DNA of 42,085 nt from an uncultured Propionibacteriaceae bacterium (GTDB taxonomy: Bacteria > Actinomycetota > Actinomycetes > Propionibacteriales > Propionibacteriaceae). The notes beneath the pieces are model-generated. The model searched no databases. It saw only the letters and a list, made by a program, of their open reading frames with translations, and was not told the DNA's origin. Both the position numbers and the translations under genes were made by a program. Shown in pieces: positions 6,837 to 15,287 of the stretch. The stretch covers positions 1 through 42,085 of the forward strand of contig CALLVV010000041.1 of NCBI GenBank assembly GCA_938012815.1, read 5' to 3'. Positions within the stretch are counted from its first letter, which is position 1. Each line of letters begins with the position of its first letter.

Positions 6837-9368
6837 ATGACGAACCTCAGCGACCTCCTGCCCCGGGATCCCTCCCCCGATGCCCTCCTCGACGCCTTCA
6901 CCGGGTGGGTGGAGTCCTCGGGCATCTCGCTGTACCCACACCAGGAGGAGTCGCTGCTGGCGGTTCTCGCGGGCGACAACGCCATCGTCACCACACCCAC
7001 GGGCTCCGGGAAGTCATTGATCGCGCTCGGCGCCCACTTCGCGGCCCTGGCGGAGGGTCGCCGCACCTGGTACACCGCCCCCATCAAGGCCCTCGTGAAC
7101 GAGAAGTTCTTCGCCCTGTGCGAAGCGTTCGGGGCCGAGCGGGTCGGGATGGTCACGGGGGACGCCTCGGTCAACGCCGACGCCCCGATCGTCTGCTGCA
7201 CCGCCGAGATCCTGGCCAACCTGGCGTTGCGGGAGGGGCGCGGCGCCGATGCCGGGCAGGTGGTGATGGACGAGTTCCACTTCCTCGCCGAACCAGAACG
7301 CGGCTGGGCGTGGCAGGTTCCGCTGGTGGAACTCCCCCAGGCGCAATTCGTGATCATGTCGGCGACCCTCGGGGACGTGACGGCACTTGCCGATGACCTG
7401 ACCCGGCGCACCGGCCGCGAAACGGCCGTGATCGGCGGGGCTACCCGCCCCGTCCCGCTCACCTACCGCTGGTCGCTGGCGCCGCTTCACGAGACCATTA
7501 CGGAGATCGTCGAAACCCACCAAGCGCCCGTCTACATCGTCCACCCCACCCAGGGGGCAGCCGTCGAGCAGGCGACGGCCCTGCTCAGCCAAGGAGTGGT
7601 GCGCAAGGCCGGTGCCGCGGTCCCGGAGGAGTTGAAGCGGGCCATCTCGGGGTTTTCGTTCGCCGGTGGTTTCGGGGCGACGCTGTCCAAGCTGCTGCGC
7701 AGCGGGATCGGGGTCCACCACGCCGGGATGTTGCCGCGTTACCGGCGCCTGGTGGAGCAACTGGCCCAGCGCGGGTTGCTGGCGGTGATCTGCGGCACCG
7801 ACACCCTGGGGGTCGGTATCAACGTTCCCATCCGCACCGTGCTGTTCAGCTCCCTGACGAAGTTCGACGGCCGGCGCCAGCGGGTGCTACGCAGCCGCGA
7901 GTTCCACCAGATCGCGGGCCGCGCGGGCCGCGCCGGTTTCGATTCCATCGGTAACGTGGTGGCCCAGGCCCCCGAGCACGAGGTGGAGAACGCCCGGATC
8001 CTGGCCAAACACCAGGGAGACGAGAAGAAACTGCGGTCGGTACGGCGCAAGAAACCACCGGAGGGTTTCGTCAACTACACGGAGGCCACCTTCACCAAAC
8101 TGATCGATTCATCCCCGGAGCAGCTGCACGCCCGGATGAGGATCAGTCATGCCCTGCTGCTGAACCTGTTGCAGCGGGACGAGGAGACCGGCGTCGCGGT
8201 CGCCCGCCTGATCGACTCCACCAACCCGGAGCCGAAGGCACGCCGCGCCATGCTGCGCCGCGCCGCCGGGCTCGGCCGGTCGTTGCTGCGGGCCGAGGTG
8301 ATCACCCGCCTGTCTGAACCCACCCCCGGCGGTCGCCGCTACCGGTTGAACGTCGATCTGCAGCGTGACTTCGCACTGAACCAGCCTCTGTCGGCCTTCG
8401 CGCTGGCGGTGGTCGAGACCCTCGACCCCGGCTCCCCCGACTACGCCCTCGATGTGGTCTCCGTGATCGAGGCGACCCTGGAGGACCCCCGAGTGGTGTT
8501 GCTGGCCCAGCAGTTCAGGGCGCGCGGCCAGGCGGTCGCGGAGATGAAGGCCGACGGCTGGGACTACGAGGAACGCATGGAGGCCCTGGAGGAGATCACC
8601 TGGCCCCAGCCCCTGGCCGAGCTGCTGGAGCAGGCCCACATCGAGTACTCGGTGGCGCATCCCTGGCTGTCGGAGACCCCGGTCAGTCCGAAGTCGGTGG
8701 TGCGGGACATGTACGCCCAGGGCATGACCTTCGGCGAGTACGTGGCCCACTACAAGCTGCAGCGCACCGAGGGGGTGCTGCTGCGCTATCTCACCGACGC
8801 CTACCGGGCGTTGCGGCAGAGCATTCCCGAGGGGCTGCGCACCGGCGAGCTGGAGGACCTGATCGCCTGGCTCGGCGAGATAACCAGGCTGGTGGACTCG
8901 TCGCTGCTGGACGAGTGGAACGAACTCGCCGCCCTGGCCGGGGTTCCCACCGAGCAGCGGGCCGAGGTGGCTCCCCCGGCACGGCCTGTCACGGGCAACG
9001 AACGCGCCTTCAGGGTGATGGTGCGAAACGCCATGTGGCGGCGTGTGGAGCTGTGTGCCGACGACGACGTGGACGGTTTGGCCGTCCTGACCAGCGGAGA
9101 TCCCATGACCCGGCAGCGTTGGGACAACGCCCTGGGCGACTACTGGGACGAGCACGAGGACATCGGCGTCGGCGCGGATGCGCGCGGTCCCGAGTTCTTC
9201 GTCGTCGAACCGAGACGGGGCGGCAGGCTCTGGGAGGTGCGTCAGATCATTGACGACCCCGCGGGCAACCGCGACTGGTCCATCCTCGCCACCGTCGATC
9301 TCGACGCCTGCGACGAGGCCGGGGAACTCGTGCTGCGCACCCTGGACTTCAGCCGACTGGACGGTTGA
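6837..9368 (+). CDS. DEAD/DEAH-box helicase, Ski2-like with DUF3516-type C-terminus
   Basis: An 843-residue SF2 helicase. The Walker A motif is TTPTGSGKS (52-60), motif II is DEFH (145-148), motif III is MSATLGD (174-180), and motif VI is HQIAGRAGRAGFD at about 356-368. The layout is that of Ski2/Brr2-like RNA helicases. The long C-terminal half after motif VI has the mixed helical character of the actinobacterial DUF3516 group, which these helicases usually carry. The start at 6837 gives MTNLSDLLPRDPS and the family's usual length; a much longer upstream open frame merely reads through the 30-bp repeats. Likely role: ATP-driven unwinding in RNA metabolism; the target is not known. Its last 20 bp overlap the convergent GNAT-Nudix gene. 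Confidence 0.92.
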   Translation: MTNLSDLLPRDPSPDALLDAFTGWVESSGISLYPHQEESLLAVLAGDNAIVTTPTGSGKSLIALGAHFAALAEGRRTWYTAPIKALVNEKFFALCEAFGAERVGMVTGDASVNADAPIVCCTAEILANLALREGRGADAGQVVMDEFHFLAEPERGWAWQVPLVELPQAQFVIMSATLGDVTALADDLTRRTGRETAVIGGATRPVPLTYRWSLAPLHETITEIVETHQAPVYIVHPTQGAAVEQATALLSQGVVRKAGAAVPEELKRAISGFSFAGGFGATLSKLLRSGIGVHHAGMLPRYRRLVEQLAQRGLLAVICGTDTLGVGINVPIRTVLFSSLTKFDGRRQRVLRSREFHQIAGRAGRAGFDSIGNVVAQAPEHEVENARILAKHQGDEKKLRSVRRKKPPEGFVNYTEATFTKLIDSSPEQLHARMRISHALLLNLLQRDEETGVAVARLIDSTNPEPKARRAMLRRAAGLGRSLLRAEVITRLSEPTPGGRRYRLNVDLQRDFALNQPLSAFALAVVETLDPGSPDYALDVVSVIEATLEDPRVVLLAQQFRARGQAVAEMKADGWDYEERMEALEEITWPQPLAELLEQAHIEYSVAHPWLSETPVSPKSVVRDMYAQGMTFGEYVAHYKLQRTEGVLLRYLTDAYRALRQSIPEGLRTGELEDLIAWLGEITRLVDSSLLDEWNELAALAGVPTEQRAEVAPPARPVTGNERAFRVMVRNAMWRRVELCADDDVDGLAVLTSGDPMTRQRWDNALGDYWDEHEDIGVGADARGPEFFVVEPRRGGRLWEVRQIIDDPAGNRDWSILATVDLDACDEAGELVLRTLDFSRLDG

Positions 9369-10194
9369 GCAGAGGCAGGATCCGCTCGGTGAACAAGGGA
9401 GCCCATCCGGGCTCCGGGGAGGCCGGGTCCACGAACCGGGCCTCCTCTATCTCGGACCGCGGAACCGGGAGCCGGTCGAGGGGATCGGGTGCGCGGAAGA
9501 CGTCGGCGAGAACAACGGTGTCGGCCTCATTGGCGGCCGCGGCACGATGCCTTCCCAGAGGCAGCAGCCCCTCCGGGTCGAGTTCCAGCCCCAGCTCCTC
9601 ACGCAACTCGCGGACAGCGCACTGCTCCGGGGTTTCCCCGGGTTCGGGTTTCCCGCCCGGGTTGAGGAAGGAATCCGTGCCGCGTTTGCGGACCATCAGC
9701 ACCCGGCCCGCCACATCGGTCAGAACCACGGCACTGACCCGAATCTCCCCGGGTCGGCGCATCCTCGTGTGCGGGATGCCCGCCTCCAAGTACTCCGAGC
9801 CCACCGGTTCGAACCCGAACTCACGATAGAGCGGAACCACGTGGCTCTGCGAGTGGATCACGATCGGCTGTCCGCCGAACCGCCCCAGCACGGCGGCAAC
9901 CAGCGCACGCGCCAGGCCTTCGCCGCGCCTGTCGGCCCTGACGGCCACCCTTCCGAGGGATCGGGTCGCCCCCAACTCGGGTTCACCGAGCAACACCGTG
10001 CGCAGGTATCCGGCACAACCGGTTTCGTCGGGGATCCACCAATGGAAGGTCTCGGGATGCCGGTCGAGGTCATCGAGATCAGGAATGTCGATGCGTTGCT
10101 CCACGAAGAACACCTCGGATCTCAGGGACACGATCCCGAAGAACTCGTCCCGGGTCAGCTCCTCCCACCTCCTGGCCCGTATCGAGGTTCTCAC
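9349..10194 (-). CDS. GNAT acetyltransferase - Nudix hydrolase fusion
   Basis: A 281-residue two-domain protein. Residues 1-145 look like an ElaA-type GNAT acetyltransferase: LRSEVFFVEQ near the start, and an acetyl-CoA loop RADRRGEGLARAL (86-98). Residues 150-281 are a Nudix hydrolase with a complete Nudix box at 181-203 (Gly, five residues, Glu187, seven residues, REL, then REELGL). The GTG at 10194 is chosen as start because a GAAGGGAG ribosome-binding site lies about 11 nt upstream and the N-terminus then matches stand-alone ElaA proteins; a GTG at 10206 is possible but too close to that site. Substrates of both domains are unknown. The 3' end overlaps the convergent helicase gene by 20 bp. 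Confidence 0.85.
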   Translation of the reverse strand: MRTSIRARRWEELTRDEFFGIVSLRSEVFFVEQRIDIPDLDDLDRHPETFHWWIPDETGCAGYLRTVLLGEPELGATRSLGRVAVRADRRGEGLARALVAAVLGRFGGQPIVIHSQSHVVPLYREFGFEPVGSEYLEAGIPHTRMRRPGEIRVSAVVLTDVAGRVLMVRKRGTDSFLNPGGKPEPGETPEQCAVRELREELGLELDPEGLLPLGRHRAAAANEADTVVLADVFRAPDPLDRLPVPRSEIEEARFVDPASPEPGWAPLFTERILPLLNRPVG

Positions 10195-10309
10195 GATGTC
10201 ATCCACTCCCTTCGTCCCGCCGCGTGAAGTCCACGGGAACCGCAAAGCCCCCGCTTTGGTGGTGTGGCGTAACCTGAGAGTACAGGGCGCTTTCTAGGAG
10301 TGATTTGCC

Positions 10310-11038
10310 GTGAGCCTTGGTGGCTTGATGATCATGATGATTGTGGCCGGGATGATCTTCCTGGCACTCAGGGGCTCGCGCGCGTTGAACAGCGGTCAGC
10401 AGCCGCAACAGCTCGGCGCGGGACCGGTTCGATACGGTGAGGTCCCCCTCGGGGATGCGGCACGCGCATCCTTGGATGCAGACATCACGCGTTTCGGTGA
10501 CGAGCTGCGTGATCTTGACCTGGACGTGGTGGGCATCGAGCTGAGTGAGGAGGCCCGAACGAATTACTCGGAGGCCCTCGACGCCTACGAGAACGCCAAA
10601 CAGGCCATGAACCAGGCGCGTTACGAATCCGACGCCGCCGCCATCGCCCACATCCTTGAGGAGGGGCGTTACGCGATGGCGTGCGTGAAATCCCGTGCCC
10701 AGGGCAAACCGGTGCCGGAACGCCGCCCACCGTGTTTCTTCGACCCGGCCCACGGACCCTCCACCAAGAACGTAACATGGGCGCCTCCCGGCGGTGCGCC
10801 ACGCGAGGTTCCGGCCTGTGCGCTCGATGCGGCCCGCGTCACCTCCGGCGCGGATCCGCACATCCGTATGGTTCAGCAGGGCTACCAGGCGGTGCCCTAT
10901 TGGCAGGATCAGGGGCACGCCGCCTACGCGCGCGGCTACTACGAGCCCTATGGGCTGGATCCGGTGGTTCAGGGACTGGCGAAGGGCGCATTGCTGTTCG
11001 GGGGGTTCTCCCTCTTGATGGGGCTCCTCGACGACTGA
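10310..11038 (+). CDS. Membrane-anchored hypothetical protein
   Basis: A 242-residue protein that I cannot assign to a named family. Residues 1-21 form one hydrophobic segment (SLGGLMIMMIVAGMIFLAL), probably a membrane anchor. Residues 50-125 are charged and helical with coiled-coil character. The C-terminal half has FDPAHGPS, PGGAPREVPAC and VPYWQDQGHAAYARGYY, followed by a short hydrophobic segment (GALLFGGFSLLMGLL). Similar uncharacterised proteins with a charged helical middle and an HGP...PGG...VP-A-C tail occur in other actinobacteria, from memory. The GTG start at 10310 is preceded by TAGGAG at a good distance and by a possible -10 TAACCT at 10270-10275. The gene stands alone, divergent from the GNAT-Nudix gene. 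Confidence 0.75.
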   Translation: MSLGGLMIMMIVAGMIFLALRGSRALNSGQQPQQLGAGPVRYGEVPLGDAARASLDADITRFGDELRDLDLDVVGIELSEEARTNYSEALDAYENAKQAMNQARYESDAAAIAHILEEGRYAMACVKSRAQGKPVPERRPPCFFDPAHGPSTKNVTWAPPGGAPREVPACALDAARVTSGADPHIRMVQQGYQAVPYWQDQGHAAYARGYYEPYGLDPVVQGLAKGALLFGGFSLLMGLLDD

Positions 11039-11165
11039 CCCGTTCGGCCCCGGTTCCATGAACCCGGCCCGCCGAGTCCCTTCGACCGGGAAAGCGTAGG
11101 ACCGCCCAGTGGCGGGATTTCTGGTCATGCGGAAAAATGAGGCACTCGTCCGATGAGGGTAGGCG

Positions 11166-13007
11166 GTGCACGTGTTCAGGGAACTTCGAGGAGGGATCGG
11201 TGGATTCCTTCGATCCGCCGGCCTCATGTTCCGGTATCTGATCGTCACAAGCATTCTCCGGGCCACGGTCCTCTTTCCTTTGTTCTGGTGGGCCGCGAAG
11301 TACCTGTTCGCGATGCGGGGCCTGGTATCCCTGAACAACGCCAACGCGGGCCGTTTCCTGCTCTCCACCCCGGGGGCACTGTTCATCCTGCTCGCTCTGA
11401 CGATGGTGTTGTTGACGACCCTGCTGGAGGTCGGCGGGTTCGTGAAACTGAGCGCCATCGCGATCGGAAGCGACACCAAACCCTCCTATTTCACCGTCAT
11501 CCGAAGCATTCTCCGTTCCCTGCTCAAGATCACCGGGCCGGGTCTGGTTCTTCTCCTGCCGTTCGCGCTGGTGGTGCTGCCGTTGACGGGTTCGGCGCTG
11601 AACCCGAGCTTCCTCACCAGGTTTCGCATTCCGAATTTCATCACCACCACCATTCTTGCCAACCCCCTGTACACCGTCGCCTACTGGAGCCTCGTGGCCC
11701 TGATGCACGTCGCGGCTCTGATGATCGTCTTCGTCTTCCACTTCATGCTGCTCGGCGATCTCAAGGTCCTCGCCGCGATCAGGGCGAGTATTCGCCTGAT
11801 AAAACCGAACGTGTTGCGCTTCGCGGCCTTCATGCTTCTCTCGGTCCTGTTCTTCGCCCTCCTCGCCGCGCTCGTCATCGGGGCGGTCGCCGGCCTCTAT
11901 CTCCTGGGCAGGATGGCCGTCCCGGACGATGCCACCGTCCTCTCGACCTTCGTTGGTTCCGTTTTCGTGGTACTGCTGGCCCTGGTGGTCGGCCTGATGG
12001 CCAGTTTCGCGGTGCCGCTGGAGCTGTACCTGCTCACCAACCGCTACTACGCCTTCCTGCGGAAATTGCCCGATTCCGATCCGCTCAGGCCGCTGGCCGA
12101 CGTCGTTCCCACCATGCCCCCCAAGAAACGTCCGAGCCTCCTCGACCGGGCCCTCGGGCACCGGGTCGCACTTGGTTTTCTCGTCACGGCGTTCGTGGTC
12201 GGCATCGCCGGTTTCTTCACCACCACCGCCGACGAGTTGACGGCTGCTCCCGACATCGCGGTGGTGGGGCATCGCGGCGGACCAGAAGACACCGCGGTGG
12301 AGAACAGCATGGAAGCGGTCGAGCAATCGATCACCGCCGGAGCCAACTACGTCGAGATGGACATCCAGCGCACCAAGGACGGCCAATACGTGGTTTTCCA
12401 CGACGAGAATTTCTCGCGGTTCACCCACGAACGCCGCGCAGTCCACGAAATGACGCTGGCAGAGATCCGGGAGTTGGATCTCGGCGAGAAATCAAATGGC
12501 AGATTCAGCAGTGTCAGGGTACCCACCCTGGAGGAACTCCTGGAGAGAACCCGCGGGCGCATCGGGGTCTTCCTCGAACTCAAGGGTAGAAGCGCCGACC
12601 AGCAGATGGCCGACGACGCCGTGGCGGCCGTGAAACGCCACGACATGCTGGACCGCGTGGTGGTGATATCGCTCAAGTACGAGCTGATCACCGGAATTGA
12701 GGAACGCCACCCCGAGGTGACGAGCGGTTTCATCTATTTCCTGTCCTTCGGGGACACCGCACACCTGGTCGGCGACTACCTGATCCTTGAGGAGGACGCC
12801 GCCACCAGCGACACGATCACCCAGATACACGAGGCAGGCAAAAGAACCGCGGTGTGGACCGTCAACACCGAGGAATCAATGCAGAAATTCGTCAACTGGC
12901 CGGTGGATGCCGTGATCACCGACCGGGTCCGGCAGTGGCAGGCCGTCGCGGAGGAACGCCGACGGGCCGCCCCGCTGGACGTGCTGATGAATGAGCTCAT
13001 CGAGTAG
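11166..13007 (+). CDS. Membrane-bound glycerophosphodiester phosphodiesterase
   Basis: A 613-residue protein in two parts. Residues 1-355 hold about eight hydrophobic segments, as in the GDPD membrane domain. Residues 360-600 are a GDPD catalytic domain: VVGHRGGPEDTAVENSM begins it at about 363 (His, Arg and the Glu-Asn pair), then VEMDIQRTKDG (metal-binding Glu-x-Asp) and FHDENFSRFT (second catalytic His). The domain ends with AVWTVNTEE and a DAVITDR motif. It should hydrolyse glycerophosphodiesters, or lipid/teichoic headgroups, to glycerol 3-phosphate and an alcohol. GTG start with GAGGG about 7 nt upstream. The 127-bp gap before it contains a weak GGTTC-cat-GAACC hairpin at 11052-11064. 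Confidence 0.9.
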   Translation: MHVFRELRGGIGGFLRSAGLMFRYLIVTSILRATVLFPLFWWAAKYLFAMRGLVSLNNANAGRFLLSTPGALFILLALTMVLLTTLLEVGGFVKLSAIAIGSDTKPSYFTVIRSILRSLLKITGPGLVLLLPFALVVLPLTGSALNPSFLTRFRIPNFITTTILANPLYTVAYWSLVALMHVAALMIVFVFHFMLLGDLKVLAAIRASIRLIKPNVLRFAAFMLLSVLFFALLAALVIGAVAGLYLLGRMAVPDDATVLSTFVGSVFVVLLALVVGLMASFAVPLELYLLTNRYYAFLRKLPDSDPLRPLADVVPTMPPKKRPSLLDRALGHRVALGFLVTAFVVGIAGFFTTTADELTAAPDIAVVGHRGGPEDTAVENSMEAVEQSITAGANYVEMDIQRTKDGQYVVFHDENFSRFTHERRAVHEMTLAEIRELDLGEKSNGRFSSVRVPTLEELLERTRGRIGVFLELKGRSADQQMADDAVAAVKRHDMLDRVVVISLKYELITGIEERHPEVTSGFIYFLSFGDTAHLVGDYLILEEDAATSDTITQIHEAGKRTAVWTVNTEESMQKFVNWPVDAVITDRVRQWQAVAEERRRAAPLDVLMNELIE

Positions 13008-13011
13008 GCGG

Positions 13012-13033
13012 CTCCGGCGTCGTGGTGCCGGAG
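13012..13033 (+). terminator. Candidate hairpin terminator after the GDPD gene
   Basis: CTCCGGC (13012-13018) and GCCGGAG (13027-13033) form a perfect 7-bp GC-rich stem with an 8-nt loop, starting 4 nt after the TAG stop. There is no T tract, as is common for actinobacterial terminators. Confidence 0.45.
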
Positions 13034-13051
13034 GATGTCGCTGACCTGGGG

Positions 13052-13057
13052 TACGCT
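13052..13057 (+). promoter_or_regulatory. -10 element (TACGCT) of the second helicase
   Basis: TACGCT lies 10 nt before the ATG at 13068, implying a leader of 2-4 nt. The stretch between has no Shine-Dalgarno sequence. Confidence 0.4.
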
Positions 13058-13067
13058 TCGGGGCCGT

Positions 13068-14816
13068 ATGACTTCCTCCGCGTTCGAACACCTCTCCCCC
13101 GCGTTCCCGCAGCGCGCCGCCTGGGGCACCGCGCAGAGTCTCCGAGCTTGGCAGGTGGCCGCCCTCGAGCTGTACGCGACGACCCAGCCCCGCGACTTCC
13201 TGTGCGTGGCCACCCCCGGTGCCGGCAAGACAACCTTCGCACTGCGCGTCGCCCATCAGCTGCTGCACACCCGAACCGTGAAACGCATCGTGGTGGTGAC
13301 CCCCACCGAACACCTCAAGACGCAGTGGGCCGATGCCGCCGCCCGGGTCGGCATCCACCTGGATCCCGGCACTGGCGGGGTGAAACGGGGACGCTCCAGA
13401 CAGTTCGACGGGTCGGTGGTGACCTACGCAGGGGTCTCCCTGCGCGCCTACGCCTACGAGGCACTGTGCAACCAGGTTTCCACGCTGGTGATCTTCGACG
13501 AGATCCACCACGCAGGCGACACCCGGAGCTGGGGGGACGGCATCCTGCAGGGTTTCTCCGAGGCCACCCGCCGCCTTGCGCTCACCGGCACCCCGTTCCG
13601 TTCCGACGACAGCCCGATCCCGTTCGTGACCTATGAGGAATCCGAGTCGGGGGTCAGAATCTCGCGGGCCGACTACACCTACGGCTACCGGGAGGCCTTG
13701 ACGGACCACGTGGTGCGGCCCGTGATCTTCATGAACTACGGCGGGCAGATGCGTTGGCGGATGCGTTCCGGGGAGGTGCTCGACGCCGACCTGGGGACGA
13801 TGCTCACCAAGGACCTGACCGCCCACGCCTGGCGCACCGCCCTGTCACCGACGGGCGAGTGGATCCCCGCCGTGCTACGGGCCGCCGACCAGCGCCTGAC
13901 ACAGGTGCGGCGCGCCATCCCCGACGCAGGCGGCCTGGTGATAGCCACCAATCAGACCGTGGCACGCGCCTACGCGAAGATCCTGACCGAGCTCACAGGG
14001 AAACGCCCCACCGTGATCCTCTCCGACGATGCCAGGGCCGGTGGGAGGATCGAGGAGTTCGCCGCGGGCCAGGATCGCTGGATGGTGGCGGTCCGGATGG
14101 TCTCGGAGGGAGTGGACGTACCCCGGCTGGCGGTCGGAGTCTATGCGACGTCCACCTCGACGCCGTTGTTCTTCGCCCAGGCGGTGGGCAGGTTCGTGCG
14201 TTCGAGGCGGCGCGGCGAAGTGGCGACGGTGTTCCTGCCCACCGTGCCGATCCTGCTGGCCCACGCCGCGACGCTGGAGCGGCAACGCGACCACGTGCTG
14301 GGACGTCCCCGCTCCGGGGAAACCGACATCTGGGCGGAAACAGAGGCCCTCATCGATGCGGCCAACCGCGAAGAAACGGCTTCCGATGACCTCCTCGGCG
14401 AGTTCGAGGCCCTCGAGTCCCAGGCCACCTTCGACCACGTGCTATTCGATTCCCAGGCCTTCGGGATGCACGCCGAACCCACCTCACAGGACGAACTCGA
14501 CTACCTGGGCCTGCCCGGTCTCCTGGAACCCGAGCAGGTGAGCACTCTCCTGGCCGAACGGCAACGCCGCCAGCTCAGACGGCGCGAACGCAAGGACCCG
14601 AAATCACAACCGGAGGTGCCGCTGCACAGGGCACTCGCGAACCAGCGCAAGGAACTCAACTCCTTGGTGGCCCAGCTGGCTCGCCTGGAACAGCGCCCCC
14701 ACAGCCACGTCCACGCCGACCTGCGCCGCGAGTGCGGTGGCCCGCCGCTGGCGCAGGCGACAACCGAACAGGTCACGGAACGCATCGCCAAGGCGAGGTC
14801 CTGGCTCAGACGTTGA
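13068..14816 (+). CDS. DEAD/DEAH-box helicase, actinobacterial XPB/type III Res-like
   Basis: A 582-residue SF2 helicase unrelated in detail to the one at 6837. It has a Q-like LRAWQ (26-30), Walker A ATPGAGKTT (48-56), motif II DEIHH (144-148), motif III LTGTPFRSD (172-180), and in the second RecA domain VSEGVDVPRL and QAVGRFVRSRRRG. The C-terminal 130 residues are charged with a long Arg/Gln/Glu helix (LAERQRRQLRRRERK), probably a coiled coil. Many actinobacteria carry one such gene, described only as a DEAD/DEAH helicase. Start at 13068 gives MTSSAFEHLSP; longer starts lack a ribosome-binding site. It should be a nucleic-acid translocase; the pathway is unknown. Confidence 0.88.
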   Translation: MTSSAFEHLSPAFPQRAAWGTAQSLRAWQVAALELYATTQPRDFLCVATPGAGKTTFALRVAHQLLHTRTVKRIVVVTPTEHLKTQWADAAARVGIHLDPGTGGVKRGRSRQFDGSVVTYAGVSLRAYAYEALCNQVSTLVIFDEIHHAGDTRSWGDGILQGFSEATRRLALTGTPFRSDDSPIPFVTYEESESGVRISRADYTYGYREALTDHVVRPVIFMNYGGQMRWRMRSGEVLDADLGTMLTKDLTAHAWRTALSPTGEWIPAVLRAADQRLTQVRRAIPDAGGLVIATNQTVARAYAKILTELTGKRPTVILSDDARAGGRIEEFAAGQDRWMVAVRMVSEGVDVPRLAVGVYATSTSTPLFFAQAVGRFVRSRRRGEVATVFLPTVPILLAHAATLERQRDHVLGRPRSGETDIWAETEALIDAANREETASDDLLGEFEALESQATFDHVLFDSQAFGMHAEPTSQDELDYLGLPGLLEPEQVSTLLAERQRRQLRRRERKDPKSQPEVPLHRALANQRKELNSLVAQLARLEQRPHSHVHADLRRECGGPPLAQATTEQVTERIAKARSWLRR

Positions 14817-14847
14817 CCTCTGGTGTCGCGCAGACCCCTTCTGGCCC

Positions 14848-14853
14848 TATAAT
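14848..14853 (+). promoter_or_regulatory. Consensus -10 box of the TM2 gene
   Basis: An exact TATAAT, unusual in such GC-rich DNA, 36 nt before the ATG at 14890. A GAGGAG ribosome-binding site follows at about 14873-14878, so this message has a normal leader, unlike most promoters here. No clear -35; TTGACC at 14813-14818 is too far away. Confidence 0.6.
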
Positions 14854-14889
14854 CTTTTTCTTCGAGCTTCATGAGGAGATTCAAGTCAC

Positions 14890-15246
14890 ATGTCCCAGTT
14901 CCCCTATGAATCATCCCAGCCCACAGATCCCTACGGGAACCAGCAACCCCCGGGCCAGATTCCCTACGGTGCCTATGCCCCCGGCGCGCCGAACCCGTAT
15001 GCTCCTTGGGGATCACACCCCATCACGGGAGTTCCGTACTCGGAGAAATCCAAACTCGTCGCGGGACTGCTGGAAATTTTTCTCGGCCCTCTGGGGGCCG
15101 GACGCTTCTACACCGGCCACTACGGTCTCGCCGTGTGCCAGCTCCTGTTCGGCTGGATGACGCTGTACATCTGGCCCCTGATCGACGGAATCATCCTGCT
15201 GTCCACCGACTCCACGGATTCGGAAGGACGTCTGCTCCGCAGCTGA
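14890..15246 (+). CDS. TM2 domain membrane protein
   Basis: A 118-residue protein. Residues 1-50 are a Pro/Tyr/Gln/Gly-rich cytoplasmic tail (YGNQQPPGQIPYGAYAPG), typical of actinobacterial TM2 proteins. Residues 54-105 are a TM2 domain: a helix with FLGPLGAGRFYTGH, a short turn, and a second helix ending in the conserved WPLIDGI (95-101). Both helices cross the membrane. TM2 proteins are of unknown function. It has its own promoter and ribosome-binding site and is followed after 41 bp by punA, which has a separate promoter. Confidence 0.9.
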   Translation: MSQFPYESSQPTDPYGNQQPPGQIPYGAYAPGAPNPYAPWGSHPITGVPYSEKSKLVAGLLEIFLGPLGAGRFYTGHYGLAVCQLLFGWMTLYIWPLIDGIILLSTDSTDSEGRLLRS

Positions 15247-15275
15247 GCCACCGCCACCGTCGGTTCATTCGCCAT

Positions 15276-15281
15276 TACGCT
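15276..15281 (+). promoter_or_regulatory. -10 element (TACGCT) of punA
   Basis: TACGCT ends 6 nt before the ATG at 15288. A GGAGG lies in the gap but only 1 nt from the ATG, too close for normal Shine-Dalgarno use. The message is more likely leaderless. Confidence 0.45.
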
Positions 15282-15287
15282 GGAGGC

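Noticed and set aside
10839..12446. Minus-strand open frame of 535 codons
   Set aside because: Antisense to the hypothetical membrane protein and GDPD genes; Arg/Glu/Gln/His-rich translation without domains. The plus-strand GDPD has clear catalytic motifs.
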